This document shows, one piece after another, positions 51,194 through 61,978 of a stretch of 64,000 nucleotides of DNA (position 1 is the stretch's first letter; the number at the start of each line of letters is the position of its first letter). The notes below the pieces were generated by a model. The model was not told where the DNA came from. It was given only the letters and a program-made list of their open reading frames with translations, and did no database searches. The stretch covers positions 2,806,165 through 2,870,164 of the forward strand of contig NZ_JAHNZZ010000001.1 in assembly GCF_019039215.1 (NCBI RefSeq), written 5' to 3'. The position numbers and the translations under genes are program-made. The DNA is from Bacillus sp. FJAT-29790. GTDB lineage: Bacteria > Bacillota > Bacilli > Bacillales > Cytobacillaceae.

Positions 51194-52600
51194 TTAAAGG
51201 ACACGTCGTGCTGCAACGTAATTATTTTTAGCCCAAACGGAGTCAAGACTATCTTTAACTATACTGCCTGTCGTCGAAAGAGAAATAAATTGATTCCCTC
51301 CAAGGTAAATACCTGTTTGTGTAATTTTCGATCCGCTATTATCTGTTGAGAAAAATAATAGGTCTCCCTTTTGCAGGCTTGCTTTTGTGACTGCTTTACC
51401 CATTTGCGCCTGTTGGCTTGCTATTTTATATTTTAAATCAATGCCTTGATTTTTATAAACATAGTATGTATATCCAGCACCTGTAAATATTAAGTTTTTT
51501 TCATCATAAACATAGCCAAATTTCGTTTTGCCAATCAGACTTGAAGCAAAATCTACAACTCTATCAGCTGATGAGACATTCGCTTTAGGCGCTGATACCT
51601 GTGTAGTCGGTTTTGCCGGTGTAGTCGACTGCGCGGTTGCAGTCGACTTTACCAGTGTAGTATTATCTGTAAAAACTCGTTTTGCCGTAATATAATGCTG
51701 GTTGTAATAATCCACAAACAGAACTCTAGTTAAGATACCACTTGAATTTGGAATAATTATTCTGTGATCACCCGCGTAAATAGCTACTGAAGATGGGGTG
51801 CTTGAACCTATCACACTATTAAAAAAGATCAAATCACCTTTCTTTAAGCTTCCGCGAGAAACGGTTGTACCTAGTTTCATTTGTTCTTTAATATTCGTTG
51901 TTCCTAAATTAACACCATTATTTTTATACACATAGTTCACAAAACCCGTACCAGTAAACTTCAGTGCTTTCTCATCATTCACACTGCCCATTGTCACTTT
52001 ATTCATTAAATTAAAGGCTTGTCCAACAATGTTATCCCCTTTTGTTGCTGGGTTTGAAGGCAGTAAGCTTGGTAATACTCTGCGGGCAGAAAAGTAAGCG
52101 TCTGTATAATATGGTTTGCTATTCATATCGGCAATGACAATATTTTGTTTTGAATCCGCCATATGAATCACTTTATTGTCGCCAATATACATCCCTACAT
52201 GATCGGGATCCGTGCCTGTCTTTTTACTTTTAAAGAACACTAAATCCCCTTTTTGTAGTTGATTTCTTGGCACGTATGTCCCTTGCTGTACCATATAATT
52301 TTCATTATAAGTAGCAAGATCTACCCCATTCTGTTTAAAAATATAATCAATGAACGTTGCACATGAAAATTTGTAAGGGTAAGTTGACTTGTACTCGGCA
52401 GTGCTGTAAGTAGCCTTTCCTATTAAACTCTTACCTGTTTGAATTAATTGATCAGCCTTTGCTTCAACTGCTAGCTGGTTATTCTGCGCATTTACTGTTG
52501 CGGCTGAAACCTTTATTGGATTAATTGCGATTGGGGCCGCTCCTAAACTACTAAAACCAATTGAGAATGCTAATGTAGTTGTAACCAAAAGTTTTTTCAT
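51194..52600 (-). CDS. Secreted protein with three NlpC/P60-like domains, two degenerate
   Basis: 468 residues. Signal peptide 1-34 (KK, hydrophobic core, ISVSAA-type end). Domain 1 (about 48-170) has Cys in KFSCATFIDYIF and His in DHVGMYIGD, so it can be an active gamma-D-Glu-DAP endopeptidase. Domain 2 (about 185-310) has TGTGFVNYVY with Gly at the Cys position and Ser at the His position. Domain 3 (about 345-468) has TGAGYTYYVY, again without Cys or the His. Domains 2 and 3 are thus likely wall-binding modules. A Thr/Ala/Pro linker separates domains 2 and 3. AGGAGG precedes ATG. Monocistronic. Confidence 0.88.
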   Translation of the reverse strand: MKKLLVTTTLAFSIGFSSLGAAPIAINPIKVSAATVNAQNNQLAVEAKADQLIQTGKSLIGKATYSTAEYKSTYPYKFSCATFIDYIFKQNGVDLATYNENYMVQQGTYVPRNQLQKGDLVFFKSKKTGTDPDHVGMYIGDNKVIHMADSKQNIVIADMNSKPYYTDAYFSARRVLPSLLPSNPATKGDNIVGQAFNLMNKVTMGSVNDEKALKFTGTGFVNYVYKNNGVNLGTTNIKEQMKLGTTVSRGSLKKGDLIFFNSVIGSSTPSSVAIYAGDHRIIIPNSSGILTRVLFVDYYNQHYITAKRVFTDNTTLVKSTATAQSTTPAKPTTQVSAPKANVSSADRVVDFASSLIGKTKFGYVYDEKNLIFTGAGYTYYVYKNQGIDLKYKIASQQAQMGKAVTKASLQKGDLLFFSTDNSGSKITQTGIYLGGNQFISLSTTGSIVKDSLDSVWAKNNYVAARRVL

Positions 52601-52877
52601 AGGTTACCTCCTGATGTGTTTTATTTCTCTCACAACTAACTTTAGCATATATTAATAACCTTCTTTTGTGGGAAAACATCCCATCAACCTTGGCAATATG
52701 CCCTAATCCCGTGCCCTTAAAGGGTTGTACCAGGTAATTTACAGTTTGATTACAAGGTTTACAAAATAGTTAATCTCCATTTTAGAGTAGAACATGGGGA
52801 CCAGTTAATTGTCCCACCAAATATTTACGATCGTTTTTGTATTTTACATCGAGGCTAAAGATCAAATAATGAATAAG
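52601..52877. other. Intergenic region between the NlpC/P60 gene and the mtl operon end
   Basis: About 280 bases of AT-rich sequence without a gene. It must hold the promoter of the NlpC/P60 gene; I cannot place it reliably. Confidence 0.4.
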
Positions 52878-52935
52878 GGCTGTCAAAAAGGGGCGTCTCT
52901 AAGCCGAAAAAATCGACTTATGAGACAGCCCCTTA
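52878..52935 (-). terminator. Terminator of mtlD
   Basis: GGGGCTGTCTCATAAG pairs with CTTAGAGACGCCCC (minus strand), followed by TTTTTG. It lies 16 bases past the mtlD stop. Confidence 0.85.
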
Positions 52936-52950
52936 AATTGGTCTAAGCTT

Positions 52951-54093
52951 TTATTTCTTCATAGTATGATAATGCGCTATAACTTCTTGCGTAATTTCGC
53001 CGTTTTCAACTAGCCCGCTTACTTCCCTCAGTACATACGGTACACCGTGTTCCTGTATCATTGCTTGAAGCTTTACTGCTTCCTCATCTTCCTTGTAATC
53101 AAAAAGGAGGGCTGATGCGATCGCCTTTGCAAGATTCGTGTAAGGGAGTCCAGCCTTCATCGCTTCGACAGCTGGACGCACTAAGCGATCATCCGGTCCT
53201 AGCTTCCTTAGAGGCGAACGGCCTACTCTCGTCACTCCATCATTCAAGTATGAATTTTGAAAACGATTGATAATTTTGCCGATATATTGCCCGTGCTCTT
53301 CCGGATTTAAGCCATATTGTTTGATTAAATAATCACCTGTCTCGCTAAGTGTCGCTCGAACTTGTTCGACGATCTTTTCATCAGCCAATGCCTCATCAAT
53401 CGTCGATTTATTCTCAAGATAACCGAGATAAGCAATGACGGCATGTCCGGTATTAACGGTAAAAAGCTTTCTTTCAATAAAAGACGCAAGGTCTGAAACG
53501 ATTTTCATTCCTTCAATCGGCGGGATGCTTTCCTTTGTCTCAACAACCCACTCAAAATAAGGTTCAACTAAAACATCGAGCGAACCCTGATTGTTCTGGA
53601 TGGGAACAATGCGGTCGACGGCGGAATTAAAGAAATAGACTTTGTCCGCTACATTCGCTTTTGATTCTTCATCTAAATGCTCCAATATATAGCCTTTTAA
53701 AAGGTCGGTAGCCGAAATTTGGTTTTCACAGGCAATCACATATAGCTTTTCCTCGTTCTCCTTTAGTCTTGCAGTTAACCCCTTCGCTATTAATGGTGCA
53801 ATACGTGGCAGGATATTCGGTCCAATTGCGGTTGTAAGATAGTTTGCTTTTGTGATCGCTTCAACTACTTCTTTTTCCTGTGTCAAATTATTTAATCCTG
53901 ATACATTTTTTATTGTTACGGTTTCTTGTTGATCTGTGGCCAATTTAACTTGATACCGCTTTTCCTCGTTTAATTGATTAATAATTTGGTCAGCAATATC
54001 AACAAAAGTCACATGATAACCGGATTGTGAAAAAAGCGCGCCTATGAATCCTCTTCCGATGTTCCCCGCTCCAAAGTGTACAGCCTGTTTCAA
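52951..54093 (-). CDS. mtlD: Mannitol-1-phosphate 5-dehydrogenase
   Basis: 380 residues, standard length. NAD-binding HFGAGNIGRGFIG at the N-terminus, TVNTGHAVIAYLGY in the catalytic region, and GRSPLRKLGPDDRLVRP near residue 290. It converts mannitol-1-phosphate to fructose-6-phosphate with NAD. TTG start behind AAGGGAC, five bases after mtlR, so it is translated from the same message as mtlR. Confidence 0.95.
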   Translation of the reverse strand: MKQAVHFGAGNIGRGFIGALFSQSGYHVTFVDIADQIINQLNEEKRYQVKLATDQQETVTIKNVSGLNNLTQEKEVVEAITKANYLTTAIGPNILPRIAPLIAKGLTARLKENEEKLYVIACENQISATDLLKGYILEHLDEESKANVADKVYFFNSAVDRIVPIQNNQGSLDVLVEPYFEWVVETKESIPPIEGMKIVSDLASFIERKLFTVNTGHAVIAYLGYLENKSTIDEALADEKIVEQVRATLSETGDYLIKQYGLNPEEHGQYIGKIINRFQNSYLNDGVTRVGRSPLRKLGPDDRLVRPAVEAMKAGLPYTNLAKAIASALLFDYKEDEEAVKLQAMIQEHGVPYVLREVSGLVENGEITQEVIAHYHTMKK

Positions 54094-54098
54094 TCGTA

Positions 54099-56189
54099 TC
54101 AGTCCCTTATTAAATTTGTATGAAGATAATCTAAAAAAATGCCCTCTAATCTAGTGCGGATTAATTCCTCATTTGATGATGAAAAAACCATAATGGCTTC
54201 ATTATTCTCAATTAAACTTGTACTTATCAAGCTTACTATTTCCTGTTCTATCAAGCTTAATTCCTCAGGTGCCAACATTAACAACAAATTCTCCATGTAC
54301 ATATCATTTCCGTCCATCCCTTTAACTAGACAAGGCTCAGTCAAATGGCTAATTTGAAAAATTAGCTCCTGGACCTTCTCATGCCTGCAGTGGAAAAGCC
54401 CCATTCCCGTATTCGGTATTCCAAGCCCGCCTATTCTTTCCCGACCCTTAAGTGATTCCATAACATCATCTACATTTGTTAGAAGCTTTTCTTTTTCCGC
54501 CATCCTTAACATGTCTTCAATGATTTGATCATACTCTTTTAGCTTCGGGATCTGATAGACGCGAAAATTATTGATAACAGCTTGGATGCTTTGTTGTACA
54601 TCCTTCAGCTCTTGTAATTTTTTCGTAAGTTCTCCCTTTGGTGGACTAAATTTTGGAGCAGCTTTTCCTACTGATTTTATATAGTTCTTTTTTCTCGTTA
54701 AATTTCCAATATCATTCTTTATATAGCTTCTGATTGCTAATATATTTTCCTCATTTAACAGCGGAGAAACTAATATATATTCTGTTCCTATGAATGGAAG
54801 CCGAACGGTGGAGATGATCACATCATAGCTTTTTAAATTCCCATGCCTTTGAATATCTTTAATCGATTGGATTTCTACGGAATTAATCTCAATTATTTCT
54901 TTTTCTATTCTGCTTGCCAGCATCTTAGATGTACCTATTCCCGTTGGGCAGACAATCAGTGCTTTAATCTCTATTTCCTCTTCGTGCATCATTAATGCCG
55001 ATCCAAAATGGAGGACAATAAAGGCGATTTCATCATCGGGAAAATTAGAAATCTCTTCAAATTCCATTTCTACACTTTTTTTTACCGCCATAAATAGGAC
55101 AGGATATTTTCGTTTTACCTCCTCTTTGAGAGGGTTAAACAATCCCATCTGTTGCTTGATCCGAAAAAGCGAAGGTTCCATATGAGAAAGAAGCCCCTGA
55201 TACAAAGAAAAATCCTTTGTTAAATCAACATGAAGTTGGGAGGACACATCTTGGATTAAGTTTTTTATTTTCTGACTAATGACTATTCTGTCATATGGAA
55301 CATCGCCCACTGCTTGTAGCTTAGAGCCCTTAAGGATGACCGCCAAATAGATCATATCGTCTTGCGTTAAAGATACTGAGTATGATCTCTCTAGCTCCTC
55401 GCTTATACTCTTGATTAGGTTGTATTCATTAACGATTTCATCGGTCCAGCCGATATTTTCCTCTATTTGAAAACGGGCTTCCGTCCTTTGCATAGTAATA
55501 CAAATATGTACAATTAATCCGATGTAATCACCATCTGCAAGGCGCGGCTGTATATTATTAAAAGTAACATTTACTAACCTATCAATTGTAAGGAAGTAGT
55601 CTGAGCGGAAATAATGTAAGATCCTTTCTTGTGAATTCCTTCCACTTTCCAGTAAAAATAAATTCTCAATTAGGTCTTCATTAAAATAAAGTAAGAAAAA
55701 ACTTGCTAGAGCTTTTCGTTTATTTTGTTCTGTTCCAATTAGTTCGACCCCTACTCCTCTTTTTCTCGTAATCCGAACATGAAAATTCCTTAGCCAGTCT
55801 GTGAGTTCATCCAAGTAAATGGCCAATGTGCTCATGCTTACACCTAAAGAGGAGGATAACGATTGAATTTTTACATATTCTTCTTGTAGCAAGACGATTA
55901 GCAGCAGTAGTTTTCTTTCCTGAGGTGTTTGATCGATAGGGTCAATACCAGCTAATTGCTGGATAATTCGAAAGATCTGTTCATTTTTCCCCTCAACCAT
56001 AAGCCCTTTATCGATATTGCGGGCTAATCGAAGCTCAAATGATTGGAGAATCTTTTCTATGTTTTTTAAATCACGATGAATGGTTCGGACACTTACATTT
56101 AAATAAGTCGCAATCGACAAAGCCGTATGTTTTCCTGATGTTTTGATAATTAATTCGATAATTACTTTTTCCCTTGAGGTAATATGCAT
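54099..56189 (-). CDS. mtlR: PRD-containing transcriptional activator of mannitol use
   Basis: About 696 residues in the MtlR/BglG activator plan: N-terminal HTH (SIATYLNVSVRTIHRDLKNIEK, marking residues about 25-46), a second helical HTH region, two PRDs (about 175-390), an EIIB-Gat-like domain with Cys in LIVCPTGIGTSKM (about 410), and an EIIA-Mtl-like domain with His in TGMGLFHCRHEKV (about 600). Phosphorylation by HPr and EII components sets its activity. The ATG at 56189 is taken as the start; a GTG three codons upstream has no better RBS. It lies between mtlA and mtlD. Confidence 0.9.
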   Translation of the reverse strand: MHITSREKVIIELIIKTSGKHTALSIATYLNVSVRTIHRDLKNIEKILQSFELRLARNIDKGLMVEGKNEQIFRIIQQLAGIDPIDQTPQERKLLLLIVLLQEEYVKIQSLSSSLGVSMSTLAIYLDELTDWLRNFHVRITRKRGVGVELIGTEQNKRKALASFFLLYFNEDLIENLFLLESGRNSQERILHYFRSDYFLTIDRLVNVTFNNIQPRLADGDYIGLIVHICITMQRTEARFQIEENIGWTDEIVNEYNLIKSISEELERSYSVSLTQDDMIYLAVILKGSKLQAVGDVPYDRIVISQKIKNLIQDVSSQLHVDLTKDFSLYQGLLSHMEPSLFRIKQQMGLFNPLKEEVKRKYPVLFMAVKKSVEMEFEEISNFPDDEIAFIVLHFGSALMMHEEEIEIKALIVCPTGIGTSKMLASRIEKEIIEINSVEIQSIKDIQRHGNLKSYDVIISTVRLPFIGTEYILVSPLLNEENILAIRSYIKNDIGNLTRKKNYIKSVGKAAPKFSPPKGELTKKLQELKDVQQSIQAVINNFRVYQIPKLKEYDQIIEDMLRMAEKEKLLTNVDDVMESLKGRERIGGLGIPNTGMGLFHCRHEKVQELIFQISHLTEPCLVKGMDGNDMYMENLLLMLAPEELSLIEQEIVSLISTSLIENNEAIMVFSSSNEELIRTRLEGIFLDYLHTNLIRD

Positions 56190-56258
56190 GATACCCACTC
56201 ATTTCAGTTTAGGAAGTAAAGCGCTCCTTGGCGCGGAACTAGACTGCGGAAAAACAGT

Positions 56259-56292
56259 GAATAGAAAAGCGCATAAGAACGCTTTTCTATTC
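56259..56292 (-). terminator. Hairpin between mtlA and mtlR
   Basis: GAATAGAAAAGCG / CGCTTTTCTATTC, a perfect 13-bp stem with an 8-base loop just after mtlA. Without a long T tract on the minus strand it may act as a partial terminator or 3' stabiliser, lowering mtlR-mtlD relative to mtlA. Confidence 0.65.
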
Positions 56293-56307
56293 GTTAAAAA
56301 TAAGTAT

Positions 56308-58203
56308 TTATTTTTTTCCTATAATATCCATTAACTCTTGAGCTGACTTAGCTCTCACCATCTTCTCAATATTCTCCATATCAGAGCAAGTAACCGCTAT
56401 TCCAGATAAAATCTCAAGATGTGTGCCCTCTTTCCCAGCAATACCGAAAATCAAGCGTACTTTTTGACCGTCAAAATCAACTCCGTTTGGAACTTGCAAT
56501 ACGGTAAATCCAGATGTAAGGACATCCTTTTTCGCTTCTTCTGTACCGTGCGGGATCGCAACATCATTTCCCATATAGGTTGAAGTCATTTCATCACGAG
56601 CAATCATGGCTTCAATATAGCTTTCGTTTACATACCCCGCATTCACTAAAGCCCTTCCAGCAAAGCGAATTGCCTCTTCTTTATTGGAGAAAGATTGATT
56701 GAGAAATACATTTTCCGGACGAAGCAGACTGTCACTATCGGGATTACTTGGGACAACCGCTTCAGCATCTTCAACAATTTCATGTAGTTCCGCGTTGGCA
56801 GGAAATTGCAATTGGCTGATTAATTTATCATATTCTGGACTTGATAAGAAATTATCCACGGATATGTGATACGCATTAGGTGCTTTGTTCTGTGCTCTTG
56901 GGGTTAGCTCTTCCTGTGTAATGACAATTTGTGCATCAGATGGGATGTTACTAATCGCCATATTGGTTACAGAAATATTCATCCCTGCTTCCTTCACTTT
57001 CTTGCGTAGAAGAGATGCACCCATCGCACTTGAACCCATTCCAGCATCACAAGCAAAGATAATTTTGTTAACATTTTCAGGCATCGTACCCTTTGAAGCA
57101 AGTACATTTGCAACAGAGCTTTTCTTTCCTTTCATTTCTTGCATTTTTCTTGCTGCCTCTTCGATATTATCATCTGTTTGCTTGCCTGTTTTTAGTATGA
57201 ATGCAGAAACAACGAAAGAGACAATTCCAGCTACTAGCACTCCAGCGAAGTTCGCAATATACGCACTCGTATGATGTGGAGTAACAGCAGCGATGGCAAA
57301 AATACTGCCCGGTGATGCTGGGGAAAATAATCCTCCACCTAACAGAACCAAGGTGAATACGCCACTCATCCCACCTAAAATAACAGCAATAATCAACATC
57401 GGACGCATTAGAATATATGGGAAATAAATTTCGTGAATCCCACCAAAGAAATGGATAATGGCTGCTCCAGGCGCTGATCTTTTCGCATTCCCTTTTCCAA
57501 ATAAACAATAGGCTAGCAGGACGCCAATTCCAGGGCCCGGGTTCGCCTCAAGAAGAAACAGTATGGATTGACCTGTTTGTTTCACCTGTTCGACCCCAAT
57601 TGGCGAAAGCACACCATGGTTGATCGCATTGTTTAAGAATAACACTTTTGCAGGTTCGATCAAGATACTTGTTAAAGGTAATAATCCAGTCCCTATTAAC
57701 CAATCAACACCGTTGACCAACCACCCTGTAAACACTTCAACAGCAGGACCGATTCCCGAAAAGGCTAGAATAGCTAACAGGCCACCAAGGATCCCTGCCG
57801 AAAAATTGTTAACAAGCATTTCAAAACCAGCTTTAACTCTTCCTTCAATTAGCTGATCAAATTTCTTAATTACATATCCTCCAATTGGCCCCACTATCAT
57901 GGCACCAAGAAACATTGGAATCTCTGCCCCTACAATGACACCCATTGTTGCAATTGCCCCAACAACAGCACCGCGCTGGTCATGTACGAGCTTACCGCCT
58001 GTATATCCTATTAATAGCGGAAGCAAATAGGTAATCATTGGACCTACCATTTTGGCAAGGCTTTCATTTGGGAAGAAACCAGTAGGAATAAATAATGCCG
58101 TAATTAATCCCCATGCAATGAAAGCTGAAATATTCGGCATAACCATCGAACTTAGGAAGTTACCGAACTTCTGTATAGCTACTTTTATATTAGATTGAGC
58201 CAT
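56308..58203 (-). CDS. mtlA: PTS mannitol transporter, EIICBA
   Basis: 631 residues from the ATG with GGGGAGAG upstream. The EIIC membrane domain covers about 1-340 (FGNFLSSMVMPNISAFIAWG, GGIHEIYFPYILM). EIIB has its phosphorylation Cys in FACDAGMGSSAMGA (about 380). EIIA has its His in VAIPHGTEEAK (about 550). All three are in one chain, as in E. coli MtlA; many Bacillus have EIIA as a separate mtlF, and none is present here. It imports and phosphorylates mannitol. First gene of the mtlA-mtlR-mtlD operon, with an MtlR-type operator upstream. Confidence 0.95.
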   Translation of the reverse strand: MAQSNIKVAIQKFGNFLSSMVMPNISAFIAWGLITALFIPTGFFPNESLAKMVGPMITYLLPLLIGYTGGKLVHDQRGAVVGAIATMGVIVGAEIPMFLGAMIVGPIGGYVIKKFDQLIEGRVKAGFEMLVNNFSAGILGGLLAILAFSGIGPAVEVFTGWLVNGVDWLIGTGLLPLTSILIEPAKVLFLNNAINHGVLSPIGVEQVKQTGQSILFLLEANPGPGIGVLLAYCLFGKGNAKRSAPGAAIIHFFGGIHEIYFPYILMRPMLIIAVILGGMSGVFTLVLLGGGLFSPASPGSIFAIAAVTPHHTSAYIANFAGVLVAGIVSFVVSAFILKTGKQTDDNIEEAARKMQEMKGKKSSVANVLASKGTMPENVNKIIFACDAGMGSSAMGASLLRKKVKEAGMNISVTNMAISNIPSDAQIVITQEELTPRAQNKAPNAYHISVDNFLSSPEYDKLISQLQFPANAELHEIVEDAEAVVPSNPDSDSLLRPENVFLNQSFSNKEEAIRFAGRALVNAGYVNESYIEAMIARDEMTSTYMGNDVAIPHGTEEAKKDVLTSGFTVLQVPNGVDFDGQKVRLIFGIAGKEGTHLEILSGIAVTCSDMENIEKMVRAKSAQELMDIIGKK

Positions 58204-58285
58204 TTGCTCTCTCCCCTTCATTAATATTGTTCATTATTAATGGTAAAGTACAAATCTTCTATATTCAATAAAGAGGAAAACTAAC

Positions 58286-58308
58286 TTTGTCTTGACGATA
58301 GTGACAAA
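58286..58308 (-). promoter_or_regulatory. Probable MtlR operator
   Basis: TTTGTC - 11 bases - GACAAA inverted repeat, 83 bases upstream of mtlA. The half-sites match the TTGTC/GACAA type reported for MtlR binding in related bacilli, and the position suits an activator. Confidence 0.55.
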
Positions 58309-58480
58309 CCTATTGTTTATCAAAAACACTGTGATTATACGGCCTATACTTGCTGAATCGTACAATAAAAATAAAGTTGGCTAACATAGTATTACCTCAA
58401 AGACACTGTTTACTATTTTGTTATCTATTCGTCGGTCCGATTTGCCTTCCGAGAAGCGATAAATTTCACAGAATTCAAAG
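58309..58480. other. Rest of the mtlA upstream region
   Basis: About 170 bases without a gene. Together with the operator at 58286 it completes the 330-base gap between mtlA and the aminotransferase gene. Confidence 0.4.
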
Positions 58481-58512
58481 AGCCTGTTTTTGAAAAACAA
58501 AACAGGCTCTAA
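58481..58512 (-). terminator. Terminator of the aminotransferase gene
   Basis: AGAGCCTGTTTT / AAAACAGGCTCT stem with a GAAAAAC loop, 24 bases past the stop codon of the 58536-59906 gene. The downstream minus-strand T tract is weak. Confidence 0.7.
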
Positions 58513-58535
58513 GCACGTCTTCATATAGACAATTA

Positions 58536-59936
<1,401 letters not shown>

Positions 59937-59939
59937 CTA

Positions 59940-60152
59940 GGCTCTTTTCGCATAGCCTTCAAAAGTTGCCCGTTGATTTCCGCTGCGGGCACTTGCTTTC
60001 CGCGTGGAGGGACGGGAGCCTCCTCGGCGTTACCGCCTGCGGGGTCTCCCGCTTCCCTCTATTACCGCAGGAGTCAAGTGCCCTCCGCTCCAATCAACTC
60101 AGATAATTGAATAAAATCACACTAAAAAACAACAAAGTTTACGAAAACAGCC
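59940..60152. mobile_element. Long MITE-like repeat with perfect 8-bp target duplication
   Basis: 213 bp. The left end is GGCTCTTTTCGCATAG and the right end GTTTACGAAAACAGCC, forming imperfect terminal inverted repeats. It is flanked by AAAAACTA at 59932-59939 and again at 60153-60160, a perfect 8-bp direct repeat, direct evidence of transposition. The GC-rich core is nearly identical to that of 1690-1917. It has no coding capacity. It separates the aldehyde dehydrogenase and aminotransferase genes. Confidence 0.9.
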
Positions 60153-60285
60153 AAAAACTAAACCGTTGTCGGATTCGGCAGAAATTGTCCTTGATGTACG
60201 CCAGCACAATGAAATGAAGCCGACGACATTTACGTATTGAGCTTTAGAGCATACGCTTATGAATATTTTCTATTTGAATAGCAGG
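60153..60285. other. Short intergenic stretch
   Basis: About 130 bases between the repeat and the aldehyde dehydrogenase stop. No promoter of the -24/-12 type is visible here, so the aminotransferase may depend on the promoter at 61796-61812. Confidence 0.4.
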
Positions 60286-61758
60286 TTATTTTGAAAACCA
60301 GCCAATTGGTTCTACTTGTAAATTTATATTAATTTGCTTAATCTCTTGGAAAACATCCAATCCATATGTTCCAAGTGCGCGTCCGATTCCACTTTGCTTA
60401 TAGCCACCCCATGGGGCTTCGTTATACGTATTGTGGTATGTGTTTATCCAAGTAATTCCCGAACGGATTTTTTTTGTCACTCTCAGCGCCTTCGCCCCAT
60501 CTATCGTAAATACTCCGCCTGCAAGTCCATAATTTGTACTATTTGCAAGTGATATGGCTTCCTCTTCATCCTTGAACTTTTCAATTATGACGACTGGTCC
60601 GAAGATTTCTTCTTGAAATATTCTCATATTAGGAGTAACGTCAACAAAAACGGTTGGCTCAACAAAATAGCCCTTTTCCAACCCTTCTTTAGTTATTCGG
60701 TTTCCTCCACAAACAACCCGGGCTCCTTCTTCTTTGCCGATTTCAATATAGTTTAAGACCCTTTCCATATGTTCCTGACTGACTAACGGACCCATTTCCG
60801 TGTTTGTGTCATTTCCGGGACCAACGTTGATCTGCTTTGCCCGCTCAACAAAACGGTTAACAAATTGATCATAAATGCTTTCTTCGACCAAAATTCGCGA
60901 TCCTGCGGAACATACTTGACCAGATCCTGCATAAATCCCAAACAACGCGTAGTCAACAGCTGTTTCAAAATCAGCATCTGCAAATATAATATTTGGTGAC
61001 TTCCCTCCAAGTTCTAAAGAGACTTTTTTCAAGTTTCCTGCTGCCGCTTTCATGATGTGCTTCCCTGTCTTTGTCCCGCCTGTAAAGGAGATAAGATCAA
61101 CATCGTGACTTTCTGCTATTTCATTGCCAACAGCTGATCCTGCGCCCATCACCATATTGGCAACACCCTTCGGCAAACCAACTTCTTCAAAAATCTCAAA
61201 CAGCTTTGTCGGTGTGAGCGGTGTCACTTCAGACGGTTTATAAACAACGGTGTTCCCTGCAGCTAGCGCAGGTGCTAGCTTCCAAACACTTAACATAAGC
61301 GGATAATTCCATGGAACAATCAACCCACAAACACCTACCGGCTCACGAACAACAAATGCTTGAACAGGATCAGGCACCTGATAAGTCACGCCATCTGGCT
61401 TCGTAATCAAACCTGCATAATACCGGAAACAAGCAGCTGCATCTGCCATATCAAACCCTGCTTCCCGCAGCGGCTTTCCATTATCCATCGTCTCAAGCCG
61501 GGCAAGTTCCTCTGCATTCTCATCGATTTTATCCGCAATTTTAAATAAATATGAAGCCCTCTCTGCTGGGGCCATTTCAGACCAAACACCGCTTTCAAAA
61601 GTTGCTTTTGCAACCTGAATGGCCTCTCTTACATCCTCTACAGTTCCCTCAGCTGCTTGAGCAAAGACTTCACCTGTAGCTGGATTTATGACATTGCGTT
61701 TCTCTTTATTTTGTGAATCTCTCCATTCCCCATTGATATACATTTTTAGATTAAACAT
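60286..61758 (-). CDS. NAD-dependent aldehyde dehydrogenase (aminobutyraldehyde/betaine aldehyde type)
   Basis: About 490 residues. The cofactor and catalytic sites are intact: GVCGLIVPWNYPLML, LELGGKSPNIIF with the general-base Glu (about 260), and the nucleophile in GSGQVCSAGSRI (about 295). Closest in style to betaine-aldehyde and 4-aminobutanal dehydrogenases. Beside a putrescine-type aminotransferase it most likely oxidises 4-aminobutanal to GABA. ATG 10 bases after GGAGG is chosen, with a GTG one codon earlier as the alternative. A sigma-54 promoter lies 38 bases upstream. Confidence 0.88.
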   Translation of the reverse strand: MFNLKMYINGEWRDSQNKEKRNVINPATGEVFAQAAEGTVEDVREAIQVAKATFESGVWSEMAPAERASYLFKIADKIDENAEELARLETMDNGKPLREAGFDMADAAACFRYYAGLITKPDGVTYQVPDPVQAFVVREPVGVCGLIVPWNYPLMLSVWKLAPALAAGNTVVYKPSEVTPLTPTKLFEIFEEVGLPKGVANMVMGAGSAVGNEIAESHDVDLISFTGGTKTGKHIMKAAAGNLKKVSLELGGKSPNIIFADADFETAVDYALFGIYAGSGQVCSAGSRILVEESIYDQFVNRFVERAKQINVGPGNDTNTEMGPLVSQEHMERVLNYIEIGKEEGARVVCGGNRITKEGLEKGYFVEPTVFVDVTPNMRIFQEEIFGPVVIIEKFKDEEEAISLANSTNYGLAGGVFTIDGAKALRVTKKIRSGITWINTYHNTYNEAPWGGYKQSGIGRALGTYGLDVFQEIKQININLQVEPIGWFSK

Positions 61759-61795
61759 CACATGCATACCTCCTTTTCTCTTTGCTTATAGTTAA

Positions 61796-61812
61796 TGCAA
61801 GATATGTGCCAA
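61796..61812 (-). promoter_or_regulatory. Sigma-54 (SigL) -24/-12 promoter
   Basis: TTGGCACATATCTTGCA on the minus strand matches the consensus TTGGCAC-N5-TTGCA at every conserved position. It lies 38 bases upstream of the aldehyde dehydrogenase start and faces it, next to a gene for a sigma-54 activator. Confidence 0.92.
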
Positions 61813-61873
61813 CTCTTAAAATCTGGTTGTTCATACATTTGCTATAGAGTAATAGCTTAAAAGTATGCAGATT

Positions 61874-61896
61874 TGCATAGGATAGTTAACTATGCA
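61874..61896. promoter_or_regulatory. Probable upstream activating sequence for the sigma-54 activator
   Basis: TGCATAG (61874-61880) and CTATGCA (61890-61896) form a perfect 7-bp inverted repeat with 9 bases between, about 75 bases upstream of the -24/-12 promoter. Spacing and symmetry suit the binding site of the dimeric activator encoded next door. Confidence 0.55.
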
Positions 61897-61912
61897 TAAA
61901 GAAATCTATAAA

Positions 61913-61955
61913 TATAAAAAAGTGGCACAGAACATGTCTGTACCACCTTTTGGAA
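61913..61955 (-). terminator. Terminator of the sigma-54 activator gene
   Basis: AAAAGTGGCACAGA / TCTGTACCACCTTTT stem (one mismatch, 5-base loop), with a T-rich stretch on the minus strand. Located 25 bases past the activator stop. Confidence 0.75.
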
Positions 61956-61978
61956 TTTATCGTCATAGATTAGTTAAA

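Noticed and set aside
56885-57274. 129-codon plus-strand ORF inside mtlA
   Set aside because: Shadow of the well-supported mtlA frame; no RBS and hydrophobic composition follows from the opposite strand.
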